From Streptomyces sp. NP-1717 (GTDB taxonomy: Bacteria; Actinomycetota; Actinomycetes; Streptomycetales; Streptomycetaceae), in contig NZ_JAAPBF010000053.1 of the NCBI RefSeq assembly GCF_022695985.1, forward strand, positions 1 to 36,808: a DNA stretch of 36,808 nucleotides, given 5' to 3'. Of this stretch, positions 25,723 to 33,357 are shown one piece after another (positions within the stretch are counted from its first letter, which is position 1; each line of letters opens with the position of its first letter). The notes beneath the pieces were generated by a model. That model worked only from the letters and a program-made list of their open reading frames with translations, did not search any database and had not been told where the DNA came from. The translations under genes and the position numbers were made by a program.

Positions 25723-27462
25723 TCAGGCGCCGACGTCGAACGAGCGCAGCCACAGCTCCAGCGTGAGCACCAGCCACAACTTGCCCCCCTGGCGCGGCAG
25801 CAGCGTCCCCTCCCTCCGCAGCCACGACCGGATCGTGTCCTCGCGGAACAGGCCCCGGGCGCGCGCCGACCTGCCGAGCAGCAGGTCGTGGCCCAGCTCG
25901 CGCAGCGGGCCGTCCAGCCACTGCTGGACCGGCACCCGCATCCCGCTCTTGGGCCGGTCCACGATCGTCGGCGGCAGCAGGTCCCGTACCGCCTCCTTGA
26001 GGATCCACTTCTCGTCCGTACCGGCGAGCTTCAGCCGGGCCGGCACCCGGAAGGCGTGGTCGACGACCGCGCGGTCGAACAGCGGCGCCCGGCCCTCCAG
26101 CCCCTGGGAGGCGGTGATGCGCTCCACCTTGGTGAGGATGTGGTGGGCGCCCTTGGTACGCAGGTTGGTGTGCAGCAACTGGTTGAGCAGACCGGTCATC
26201 CGGCCCTGCGTCAGATACGGCGCCAGCAGCTCCGTGACGGGTGGCGCCTGCGCCAGTTCGGCGAGCACACCGGGCGTCAGCAGCACCGGCAGGTCGGCGT
26301 GGCACTTGCGGTACGAGTCCACGTAGGCCCGCGCCCTGGAGTCCACGCCCGCCTCTTCGCGGTGCAGTTCGTGGATCAGCATCGGCAGGTTCTTGGGGCC
26401 GCCGAAGACCGGGTCCCCGCCCTCCCCGTTGAGCACCACACTCATGCCGTCCGCCGCGACGGCCTCGGCGAGCATCAGGTTGGGGACGGTGAGCGGGTCG
26501 CCGACCGGGCTGTCCAGCAGCGCGACGGTCTCCGGGAGGCGCGCGGCGACCGCCTCGCCCGGCACGGTGAGGACCTGGTGCTCGGTGTGGCAGTGGGCGG
26601 CGACCAGTCCGGAGTAGGCGAGTTCGTTCGGGGCGTCGTGGCCGAAGCTGATCGAGTACGACCGGACGGCCTGGTCGTGCAGCTTGGCGGCGAGCGCGGT
26701 GACCAGGCTGCTGTCCACACCGCCGGAGAGCAGGACGCCGACCGGTTCGGCGGCGGGCAGCCGCCGGGCGGTGGCCGACTCCAGCAACTCGCGCAGCTCG
26801 CGGGCGTGTTCGGCGGCCGGGCGCTCGTCGGTCACCTCGGCCGGCTCCCAGTACGTCTCCTCCACCGTGGAACCGTCGGGCCTCAGCCGTACGCACCGCC
26901 CCGGCAGCACCTCGTGGATGCCGCGCAACAGGGTCTCCCTGCCCGGGAGATACGCGAACGTGAGGAACGACCGGACCGCCGGCAGATGCAGTCCGGTCTC
27001 CAGCGCGGGGTGGCGCTGGAGCGCCCGCAGGGAGGTGGAGGCGGCCCACGCGGCACGTTCGCCCGTGCCGGTGCGGGCGTGGAAGAGGGTGCGGGCACCC
27101 ATGTGGTCGCGTACGAGGACGAGTTCGTCGCCCTCGGCGATGGCGAGGGCGAACATGCCGTCGGCGCCGGCCAGTCCGGCGGTGCCGAACCTGACGTAGG
27201 CGCGCAGGAGCAGCTCACCGTCGGAGCAGTCGCCGGGGAGGCCGTCCGCGCCGAGCCGGGCGCGGAGTTCGGGCGCGTTGTGGAGTGTGACCTCGCCGAT
27301 CGCGTACACGTCGCCCACCCGGTACGGCCCCGCCGCGGCGCCGGGCCCGTCGAGCAGGCCGAGCGCGTGACGCCCCGCCCGCGTCGGTACGGGACGGCCG
27401 CCCATGGCCGCCACCTGCCCGGCGGGGTCGTCGGCGGTCAGACACGCACACCAGCGGGACAT
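25723..27462 (-). CDS. Asparagine-synthetase-like amide ligase without glutaminase cysteine
   Basis: The product is 579 residues. The C-terminal half is a clear asparagine-synthetase/beta-lactam-synthetase domain: the ATP-pyrophosphatase loop LLSGGVDSS near residues 241-249, then LNGEGGDPVFGGPKN and the terminal KSGMRVP segment. The N-terminal half has the glutaminase (Ntn hydrolase) fold pattern, but the protein begins MSRWCACL rather than MC, so the catalytic N-terminal Cys needed for glutamine hydrolysis is absent. This is also seen in beta-lactam synthetases and CarA, which adenylate a carboxylate and close an amide within the substrate. It may therefore use ammonia or an amine substrate. 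GAGGGGGA precedes the ATG at 27462, 76 bp after the end of the upstream gene. Substrate unknown. Confidence 0.85.
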   Translation of the reverse strand: MSRWCACLTADDPAGQVAAMGGRPVPTRAGRHALGLLDGPGAAAGPYRVGDVYAIGEVTLHNAPELRARLGADGLPGDCSDGELLLRAYVRFGTAGLAGADGMFALAIAEGDELVLVRDHMGARTLFHARTGTGERAAWAASTSLRALQRHPALETGLHLPAVRSFLTFAYLPGRETLLRGIHEVLPGRCVRLRPDGSTVEETYWEPAEVTDERPAAEHARELRELLESATARRLPAAEPVGVLLSGGVDSSLVTALAAKLHDQAVRSYSISFGHDAPNELAYSGLVAAHCHTEHQVLTVPGEAVAARLPETVALLDSPVGDPLTVPNLMLAEAVAADGMSVVLNGEGGDPVFGGPKNLPMLIHELHREEAGVDSRARAYVDSYRKCHADLPVLLTPGVLAELAQAPPVTELLAPYLTQGRMTGLLNQLLHTNLRTKGAHHILTKVERITASQGLEGRAPLFDRAVVDHAFRVPARLKLAGTDEKWILKEAVRDLLPPTIVDRPKSGMRVPVQQWLDGPLRELGHDLLLGRSARARGLFREDTIRSWLRREGTLLPRQGGKLWLVLTLELWLRSFDVGA

Positions 27463-27538
27463 CGCGTCCCCCTCTCTCTTCCGCTCTTCCGTGATTCCCG
27501 GCCCAGCCGAACGGCGCGGCCGGACCGGCCGCCCCCGC

Positions 27539-28066
27539 TCAGCCGAAGTCGTCGTCCGTGTCCGAGGAGTCGTCCCAGTCCCCGTAGCCGGGGTCGCCGG
27601 TGGCCCCGCCGTCGCCGCCGCCCGACGCACTCGCCTCGGCCTGCCGGCGCAGTTCCTCCTCCTCTTCCGGGGAGAGGAAGGCGGGCGGCATGGTCAGCCC
27701 GCCGACGACGGCACCGGCGGTCACCGCGCCCAGGACCGTGCCCAGCCGACCGCCGAACGACGTCCGGTTCACCGTCAGTACCCCGTCGCTCCACAGCGTC
27801 CGGCCGTAGCCGGCCTCCCTGCCGTAGATGGGCGGGCGCCCGTTGGCGTACACGCGCTTGACGATCCGCCGTCCCAGCAGCTCGTCCGTACCCGAACCCC
27901 CGCGCTCGTCCCGCCACCGCACGATCCTGCGGCCCCCGCCGCCGTCCGCGCTGCGCCACTCCTGACCGCCGTCCGAGTAGCGCCGGTGGACCGTCCGGTC
28001 GGCGAGCAGTTCGTCGGTGTAGGTGATCTCCCGCCTCTGCGGCTGCGGCACTGCGGTTCCTCTCAT
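27539..28066 (-). CDS. Unknown protein with duplicated TDELL motif and C-terminal acidic tail
   Basis: The product is 175 residues. It contains an internal repeat, TDELLADRTVHRRYSDG (17-33) and TDELLGRRIVKRVYANG (60-76), then WSDGVLTVNR, a Gly/Ala-rich hydrophobic stretch at about 107-127 that may be a membrane helix, an EEEEELRRQ helix and an Asp/Gly/Ser-rich tail. I do not recognise the family. Its ATG overlaps the stop of the upstream gene (ATGA), so it is translationally coupled as the third member of an operon. Confidence 0.8.
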   Translation of the reverse strand: MRGTAVPQPQRREITYTDELLADRTVHRRYSDGGQEWRSADGGGGRRIVRWRDERGGSGTDELLGRRIVKRVYANGRPPIYGREAGYGRTLWSDGVLTVNRTSFGGRLGTVLGAVTAGAVVGGLTMPPAFLSPEEEEELRRQAEASASGGGDGGATGDPGYGDWDDSSDTDDDFG

Positions 28067-29001
28067 GCGGTGGGCCAGCTCAGGAAACCCGCCCGGCGTA
28101 CCTGACGAAGCTCGGTCAACTGCGAGCGCGGCGTGCGTACTTCCCGTACGAGACGGTGCACCGTACGGAGAAGTGACGCCGGGTTCACGGCGGCGACCTC
28201 CACGAATCTGCCGCGCCGCAGCCAGTCGCGCTCCCGGCGACCGAGCTCGAACGCGAGTCCCTGACCAGGCCCCTGACCGGCGCCGGGCCCCCGGCCCGTA
28301 CCGGAACCGGCTGTGTGGAACGCGGCCGGAACGGCGGCGTACGCCGGACCGCGGCCGTGTACGAGGTGCAGTGCCCCCGCCTGCCGGGGCCGTAGTCCCA
28401 GGGGGACGACCCGTACCCCGTCCGGTACGTCGACGGACCGGGCGAACCGCGCGGGGAAGGTGAGTCCACGCGCGCTCGCGTCGTGCAGGAGATAGACGGT
28501 CGCCCGCTCCGCAAGCGAGAGCATTCTCAGCACCCCTTCCTCAAGGGGCAGTTCACCGGCTCCGTAGACCGGGCACGCCGACTCCATCGGCACCCCGTTG
28601 GCCCGCAGCATGGCGGCGATGTCGTCCGACTCGCACACCAGCAGCCTCGGCAGGCCGTAGTCGAACAGGTCGGGTTCCGGAGTGTGCCGTCCGGCCGCCT
28701 GCCGGGGCTTGGGCACGACGGGCGGCAGCAGGCCGTTCACCGAGCCGGGACCGCGGCGGCGCAGCGCGGCCAGGTACGCGTCATACGTCAGCGCGGGGGC
28801 CGAGGTGAACTGCGCACGCCGGGGAGCCCGGTGCCACGGCATCAGCACCCGGCACACCTCGTAGTACAACTGCCTTTCGGTGAAGCGCAGTTGCCCCGGT
28901 TCGGCGGCCTTCTCGGCGGCGGTCCGCAGCACACGGTCGAGGATCGCGTCCGTGACGGGCCTCGCACGCCCCGGCTGCTCCGCCTGTCCCGGGTCTCTCA
29001 T
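28063..29001 (-). CDS. Unknown protein with TOPRIM-like core, paralogue of the upstream gene
   Basis: The product is 312 residues, soluble. A winged-helix-like N-terminal segment carries QLRFTERQLYYEVCR (37-51). A TOPRIM-like pair follows: LPRLLVCESDDIAAMLRANG, with Glu124, and TVYLLHDASARGL, with Asp174. The end is DWLRRGRFVEVAAVNP...GFLSWPTA. The order winged helix with Tyr-Tyr and then TOPRIM recalls topoisomerase VI subunit A/Spo11, but similarity is slight and this is only a suggestion. The whole protein aligns with the soluble part of the upstream gene product (shared QLxY, HDAS, DWLxRG, GFLxWPT), showing an old tandem duplication. The ATG at 29001 overlaps the upstream stop, and its own stop overlaps the next ATG. 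Confidence 0.85.
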   Translation of the reverse strand: MRDPGQAEQPGRARPVTDAILDRVLRTAAEKAAEPGQLRFTERQLYYEVCRVLMPWHRAPRRAQFTSAPALTYDAYLAALRRRGPGSVNGLLPPVVPKPRQAAGRHTPEPDLFDYGLPRLLVCESDDIAAMLRANGVPMESACPVYGAGELPLEEGVLRMLSLAERATVYLLHDASARGLTFPARFARSVDVPDGVRVVPLGLRPRQAGALHLVHGRGPAYAAVPAAFHTAGSGTGRGPGAGQGPGQGLAFELGRRERDWLRRGRFVEVAAVNPASLLRTVHRLVREVRTPRSQLTELRQVRRAGFLSWPTA

Positions 29002-30113
29002 GACGCCGTCGGCCAGGTGAGGAATCCGACCCGCTGCGCGTGGCCCCGGTCGGGGTCGGCCAGCCCCTCCGCACGGTCCACCGCCCGCGCGACCACGGCC
29101 AGCAGCTTCACCGGCGGTACGGCCGCGAGCGGGGACCACCAGCCACGGGTCAGCCAGTCGGCCTCCGCAGCGGTCAGCGCCGACGACGACGAGCGGATGG
29201 CGTCCAGGTCCCCACGAGCCAGCGGCTTTCGCAGCCGTACGGCGTTGTCCTTGTCCATCACGGTGCGCGGCAGCATCCCGGCCACCACCGCGCGTTCACC
29301 GAGCGCGGCCCTGGCCGCGGAGGCGAAGGCGAGTCCCGCCGGACTGGCGTCGTGCAGCACTATCCCCACCACACCCGCCCCGTCCGCCCCGGTCGAGCGG
29401 GTGGAGCCGGTCGAGTCGGTCGAGCCGGTCGAGCCGGTCGAGCCGGTGGATATGTTCCCGAGCTGATCCATCGACTGCGCCAGCGCGACCGAGTGGGTCG
29501 TGTGCACGCCGTTCAGGGCGAGGCAGGCCAGCACCGCGGCGTCCGGACAGAGGAGGACCAGCCTCGGCGTGCCGTCGTCGGGCCGCACGGGGAACGGGAC
29601 GCTCCCCTCGTCGCCGAGCCCGATCGGCCGGCTGTGGACGGCGGTCCAGCGGTCGATGACCGAGGTCCGGAAGCGGTCGAGCGACATCGGCACATTGACC
29701 GTGCCGGTCCGCTTCGCGCGCCGGGAACCGCGCACCGTCAGCAGGAGAGCCAACGCCAGGAGCGACATGCCCACCACGACGGCGGGGCGCACCACTTCCG
29801 GGTCGAACCCGGAGGCGCCGCTGACAACCAGCAGGATGAAGGACGTCAGGACGACGAGGAAGGCGGCGACACATCCGTACGCCACGCCCCCCTTGGGTGT
29901 GCGGTTGCGCGCGGCCGCGTACCAGAGCTGGGTGGGCGTGTAGCGCAGCCGTCCGCCGTCGCTGAGCTTCGCGATGAGCTTGCGCATCCGGATGTCGTGC
30001 AGCCGGAGGGCGTTCTCCTTCGGTTCGAGAGCGAACGCCCGCTTGCAGTTCGGACAGGTCCCACGGCCTCGCTCTCGGTAGCGAAGGTCTTTCGCACAGT
30101 GCGGGCAGATCAC
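28998..30113 (-). CDS. Zinc-ribbon membrane protein with degenerate TOPRIM-like domain
   Basis: The product is 371 residues. An N-terminal zinc ribbon (Cys3, Cys6, Cys20, Cys23) precedes RLRYTPTQLWYAAAR (55-69), two membrane helices (about 79-99 and 108-127) and a C-terminal domain paralogous to the next gene: LVLLCPDAAVLACLALNGV, IVLHDASPAGL (Asp255), DWLTRGWW and terminal GFLTWPTAS. The Glu of the paralogue's TOPRIM-like motif is Pro190 here, so this copy looks inactive. A Ser-Thr-Gly repeat (about 222-242) comes from a 9-bp DNA repeat. GTG 30113 was chosen because GGAGGG (30121-30126) precedes it by 7 nt; an ATG 11 codons upstream has no such site. It heads a coupled three-gene operon of unknown function. 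Confidence 0.85.
   Translation of the reverse strand: MICPHCAKDLRYRERGRGTCPNCKRAFALEPKENALRLHDIRMRKLIAKLSDGGRLRYTPTQLWYAAARNRTPKGGVAYGCVAAFLVVLTSFILLVVSGASGFDPEVVRPAVVVGMSLLALALLLTVRGSRRAKRTGTVNVPMSLDRFRTSVIDRWTAVHSRPIGLGDEGSVPFPVRPDDGTPRLVLLCPDAAVLACLALNGVHTTHSVALAQSMDQLGNISTGSTGSTGSTDSTGSTRSTGADGAGVVGIVLHDASPAGLAFASAARAALGERAVVAGMLPRTVMDKDNAVRLRKPLARGDLDAIRSSSSALTAAEADWLTRGWWSPLAAVPPVKLLAVVARAVDRAEGLADPDRGHAQRVGFLTWPTAS
29395..29448 (-). repeat. In-frame 9-bp tandem repeat encoding Ser-Thr-Gly
   Basis: Six copies of a 9-bp unit (plus-strand consensus GAGCCGGTC) run from 29395 to 29448, the outer ones slightly changed. Each copy adds one Ser-Thr-Gly triplet to a linker just before the HDAS motif of the zinc-ribbon protein, so copy-number change would vary linker length without breaking the frame. 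Confidence 0.85.
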
Positions 30114-30170
30114 GGCGGCCCCCTCCAACTGCCCCGACAAGCGCATGGTTTCGTTATGCCGACCGGACAG

Positions 30171-30176
30171 ATCCTA
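30171..30176 (-). promoter_or_regulatory. Candidate -10 box for the three-gene operon
   Basis: TAGGAT on the minus strand lies about 57 nt upstream of the GTG at 30113, giving a leader of about 50 nt that includes the GGAGGG ribosome-binding site. No convincing -35 is visible. Confidence 0.4.
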
Positions 30177-30196
30177 GTCGACGGAGCTTGATTCAC

Positions 30197-30937
30197 ATGT
30201 CCAATTCCCATACAAGAATGAAACACGAGGCGAACGCGGAGAACGAGGTCCACGACGTCGCCGAATTCACGGACGCGGCGAGAAATGTCGTCACGCCTGT
30301 CCTGCAACTCCCCGAAGGCATCGCCCTGGCCGTGGTGAACGCCTTCGCCAAGATCGTGCGGGACGCGAAGAGAAGCGAATCAGCAACGACGCCGGACGGT
30401 GACGGGATAACGCGTTTCCAGACTTTCGAGGAGGGCGACGTCTATATGCTCGAAGCGCCCTTCGACGACTTCTTCGCCGATCGCTATCTGATGGATTTCT
30501 ACAATGTGGAGGAGCGCGGCGTCTGTTCGCGTATGCATATGCACACCGGGCTGCGGTTCGTGCGGATGATGACGGGCCCGGAGACGCGGATCCGGGTGAG
30601 CAGCCTCTCCCCGTTCCGGGTCACCGGTGTCACCGGAGTGACTCCCTTCGCGTTGCGCTCCTTCGAGGACACGCTGCCCGACACCCCGCCCGGTGTGGTC
30701 CGGACGCGGTACAACCTGGTCGTGCCGCCGTGCTCCTTCGTGGACATGCAGATCCCGCGCGGGGTGAGCCACCAGTTCAACGCCGTCGGCGAGCACGCCG
30801 TGATCGATTCCGTGCACCCCGAGGAGTCCGTGGAGACATTCCGCGAAAAGATGTCCGGATTCAAGATGATGGCGCAGACGGTTTTCCTCGCGGACGAACT
30901 CCCCGCGTCGGACACCTGCGCGGATCTCCCCACCTGA
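30197..30937 (+). CDS. Cupin-like protein of unknown function
   Basis: The product is 246 residues, soluble. The C-terminal half has a cupin-like pattern: SRMHMHTGLRFVRMM with His114 and His116, a Gly/Thr-rich turn, then VVPPCSFVDMQIPRGVSHQFNAVG (His192) and HAVIDSVHPEE. A metal-bound beta-barrel is plausible, but I cannot name a substrate. The N-terminal third uses several codons that are rare in Streptomyces (AGA, ACA, TCA, GCA), unlike its neighbours, and may have been acquired separately. ATG 30197 was preferred to an in-frame TTG at 30188; CGGAG lies about 10 nt upstream. It diverges from the zinc-ribbon gene. Confidence 0.7.
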   Translation: MSNSHTRMKHEANAENEVHDVAEFTDAARNVVTPVLQLPEGIALAVVNAFAKIVRDAKRSESATTPDGDGITRFQTFEEGDVYMLEAPFDDFFADRYLMDFYNVEERGVCSRMHMHTGLRFVRMMTGPETRIRVSSLSPFRVTGVTGVTPFALRSFEDTLPDTPPGVVRTRYNLVVPPCSFVDMQIPRGVSHQFNAVGEHAVIDSVHPEESVETFREKMSGFKMMAQTVFLADELPASDTCADLPT

Positions 30938-30948
30938 GAGGACGGCGG

Positions 30949-31665
30949 TTACGCGTCGTCCCCGGAGGTCGTGGAGAGCCGGCGCAGCCATTCCGTCATC
31001 AGTGCCATTTCCGCGGTACTGAGCCCCGACTCCGCCGACCCTCCCAGCAGTACGTTCAACTGGGCAGCCGCCGCAGGCAGTTGCGTCCTGGCCACGGCCC
31101 GCGCGGCGCTGTCCGCCATCACCTCCGGGGTGAAGACGGTGGCGTGCACGGAGTCACGGACCCGCCGGGAGGTGTCCCTGTCGGTGAAGGTGGAGGGACG
31201 CGCGACGAGCATCAGCGCAACCCCGACGTTGGCCGACATGACGACCTGGGCCGCTGCCTCGGGCGCCAGCCGCAACTTGCCGTCCGCCGCCGCCCGCCGC
31301 AGATCCCTGGTGAGGATCTCGTGGGACTCCAGCGCCGCCGCCGGGGGTGTGCGCATCGCGGGGGAGTACATCAGCCGGTACAGGTTCGGGTTGTCCAGCG
31401 CGAACTCCACATGGCTGTCCCAGCCCTTGCGCAGATCCTCTATCGGATCGTCCTCCGGAGCGCGCCGCCGTTTGGTCTCCAGATACTTGTCGAAGCCGTA
31501 GTCCACGACGGCGGACAGCAGCCCTTCCTTGTCCCCGAAGTACCGGTAGAGCGCCGGGGCACCCACCTGCGCGGCGTCGCAGACGGCCCGGGTGGAGACA
31601 TCGCCGTTGGGCGACTCGGCGACCAGCCGCGCCGCGACTTCCAGGATCCGCGCTCGTGTGCTCAT
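30949..31665 (-). CDS. TetR-family transcriptional regulator
   Basis: The product is 238 residues. The N-terminal TetR helix-turn-helix is clear (MSTRARILEVAARLVAES, VSTRAVCDAAQVGAPALYRYFGDKEGLL), and the rest is an all-helical ligand-binding region. It is a dimeric repressor, perhaps of the nearby dehydrogenase gene. ATG 31665 starts the conserved part; it has no Shine-Dalgarno site but has a -10-like TACGGT (31674-31679, minus strand) 8 nt upstream. A longer form from 31707 is possible. The gene is convergent with the cupin-like gene, with 11 bp between them. Confidence 0.9.
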   Translation of the reverse strand: MSTRARILEVAARLVAESPNGDVSTRAVCDAAQVGAPALYRYFGDKEGLLSAVVDYGFDKYLETKRRRAPEDDPIEDLRKGWDSHVEFALDNPNLYRLMYSPAMRTPPAAALESHEILTRDLRRAAADGKLRLAPEAAAQVVMSANVGVALMLVARPSTFTDRDTSRRVRDSVHATVFTPEVMADSAARAVARTQLPAAAAQLNVLLGGSAESGLSTAEMALMTEWLRRLSTTSGDDA

Positions 31666-31699
31666 GGCGGACGACCGTATCAAGGCCCCCGTAGCGCTG

Positions 31700-31780
31700 T
31701 TACGCATGCGGCGGAGCCGAACGACCGGCGGCGGAACCGGCCCCCGTCGTCATCACGACGGTTTTCGCGGTGTCACTCAT
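31700..31780 (-). pseudogene. Remnant of a short-chain dehydrogenase N-terminus
   Basis: A 26-codon frame starts with ATG at 31780 behind a good ribosome-binding site (GAGGAG, 7 nt upstream). Its product, MSDTAKTVVMTTGAGSAAGRS and then five more residues, reads like the first strand and TGxxxGxG loop of a short-chain dehydrogenase and then stops at a TAA (31700-31702). It looks like the start of a second dehydrogenase gene whose body has been deleted, leaving the TetR gene right behind it. A functional leader peptide is the alternative. Confidence 0.45.
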
Positions 31781-31875
31781 GACAGGACTCCTCGTTCGAT
31801 CGCGGGACGTGGTGGACGTCGTGGGCATCGCGGACGGCACGCAGGACGCCGGTGCGCGGCGCCGGGCACGCGACG

Positions 31876-32622
31876 TCAGATGATGCCGCCGTTGGCGCGC
31901 AGCACCTGGCCGTTGACCCAGCGGGCAGGTCCGGCGAGGAAGGACACGACCTCGGCTATGTCCTCCGGGCGCCCCAGCCTCTCCAACGGCGGCTGCGCGG
32001 CGAGCTTCGCGACGGTCTCCTCGTCCTTGCCGTCCAGGAACAGGGCCGTGGCGGTCGGTCCGGGCGCGACCGTGTTGACCGTGATGTCACGGCCACGCAG
32101 CTCCCTGGCCAGGATCAGGGTCATCGCCTCGACGGCGCCCTTGGACGCCGCGTACGCCGTGTATCCCGGGAAGGCCAGCCCCAGCACCGAGCTGGAGAAG
32201 TTGATGATCGCCCCGCCGCTCCGCAGCCGGCGCGCGGCCTGCTGGTCGACCACGAACGTCCCGCGGATGTTGGTGCGGTGCATACGGTCCAGCGCGTCCA
32301 GCTCCGTATCGACCAGGGGCGTCACCGACATGACGCCCGCCGCGTGCACGAGCACGTCGACGCCGCCGTAGGCCTCCTCCGCCGCGTCGAAGAGCGCGGA
32401 GACCGCGACCTCGTCGGCCACGTCGGCGCGGAAGGACATGGCCGTCCCGCCCGCGTCGGTGATGGCGGACACCGCCGCCTCCGCCTCGGTCCGATTCCCC
32501 GCGTAGTTGACGACGACGGCGTGTCCGTCCGCCGCCAGGCGCTCCGCGCTCTGACGGCCGATCCCTCGGGACCCTCCGGTGACGATCACCACGCGACGCG
32601 CTGTGCTCGGCCGCTCGCTCAT
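31876..32622 (-). CDS. Short-chain dehydrogenase/reductase
   Basis: The product is 248 residues, a classical SDR. The cofactor loop TGGSRGIG is at 15-22, DVAD follows at 67-70, HAAG at 93-96, catalytic Ser143/144 in NFSSS, and Tyr157-x-x-x-Lys161 in YAASK, with APGP after the active site. Arg/Asn residues after the second strand (NYAGNRTEAE) suggest NADPH. The substrate is not predictable. GGGAG lies 7 nt before the ATG at 32622. A perfect inverted repeat upstream (32690-32709) probably controls it, perhaps through the TetR protein encoded downstream on the same strand. Confidence 0.93.
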   Translation of the reverse strand: MSERPSTARRVVIVTGGSRGIGRQSAERLAADGHAVVVNYAGNRTEAEAAVSAITDAGGTAMSFRADVADEVAVSALFDAAEEAYGGVDVLVHAAGVMSVTPLVDTELDALDRMHRTNIRGTFVVDQQAARRLRSGGAIINFSSSVLGLAFPGYTAYAASKGAVEAMTLILARELRGRDITVNTVAPGPTATALFLDGKDEETVAKLAAQPPLERLGRPEDIAEVVSFLAGPARWVNGQVLRANGGII

Positions 32623-32689
32623 GACGCTGCTCCCTCCATCGACGGGATCTCGGCCGGGAGCGCGATTCCCGCCCCCCGACAACAACAAC

Positions 32690-32709
32690 GCTAACATGTT
32701 CGAGTTAGC
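32690..32709. promoter_or_regulatory. TetR-type operator candidate upstream of the dehydrogenase
   Basis: GCTAAC (32690-32695) and GTTAGC (32704-32709) form perfect arms around an 8-bp centre, within the AT-richer part of the 276-bp divergent region between the dehydrogenase and YCII genes. Partly similar GCTAC/GTAAC sequences follow to 32738. An 8-nt A-run at 32772-32779 lies further toward the YCII gene. Confidence 0.55.
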
Positions 32710-32898
32710 AACGCTACCCTGATCCGTAACATCGCTACGCCTCCCGGCTCGGGAGCCGACGGAGTGATTCGAAAAAAAATCCCGCGAGCTGTAGAGAACC
32801 TGTCGTCGGCTCCGACGTCCCCTGTGAGAGTCGCCCACAAGGGGTGGCCACGAAGCGGTCGGCGGACAGCCGGCAGCTGAGGACAGAAGGAGCACGTC

Positions 32899-33315
32899 AT
32901 GAAGTATCTGGTGATGGTCCAGGGCTCGCAGGCCGACTACGACGCGATGAACGGCAAGCCGTCCGAGCACAGCGCGGCCTGGAGCGAGAAGGACATGCAG
33001 GCGATGTTCGCCTTCATGGGGGAGATCAACAACGATCTCGCCGAGTCCGGCGAACTGGTGGACGCGAACGGTCTGAGCGCCCCCTCCCAGACCCGTTTCG
33101 TCAGCGCGGACAAGGACGGGAAGCCGGTGATCACGGACGGGCCGTACGGCGAGACGAAGGAACTCCTCGCCGGCTACTGGGTGCTCGACTGCGCCAGCCT
33201 GGAGCGGGTCACCGAGATCGCCGCCCGTGTCGCGACGTGCCCCCAGCCCGAGGGCGTCCCGGTGTATCCGGTGGTCATCCGGCCCATCCCGGACGGTCCG
33301 GGCGTCGATGGCTGA
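32899..33315 (+). CDS. YCII-related/DGPF-domain protein
   Basis: The product is 138 residues, a small cytoplasmic ferredoxin-like fold. The motif DGPY at 80-83 in VITDGPYGETKELLAGYW is the DGPF signature, and MKYLVMVQGS is the usual N-terminus. Proteins of this type are the conserved neighbours and main targets of ECF42 sigma factors; their biochemical activity is not settled. AGGAG precedes the ATG by 7 nt. A TGTCG sequence at 32801-32805 is reminiscent of the ECF42 -35 element, but I could not place a matching -10 with confidence. Confidence 0.92.
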   Translation: MKYLVMVQGSQADYDAMNGKPSEHSAAWSEKDMQAMFAFMGEINNDLAESGELVDANGLSAPSQTRFVSADKDGKPVITDGPYGETKELLAGYWVLDCASLERVTEIAARVATCPQPEGVPVYPVVIRPIPDGPGVDG

Positions 33316-33357
33316 GACACCGTGCGCGCCCCGGCACGACGGGGTGTAATACGCGGT

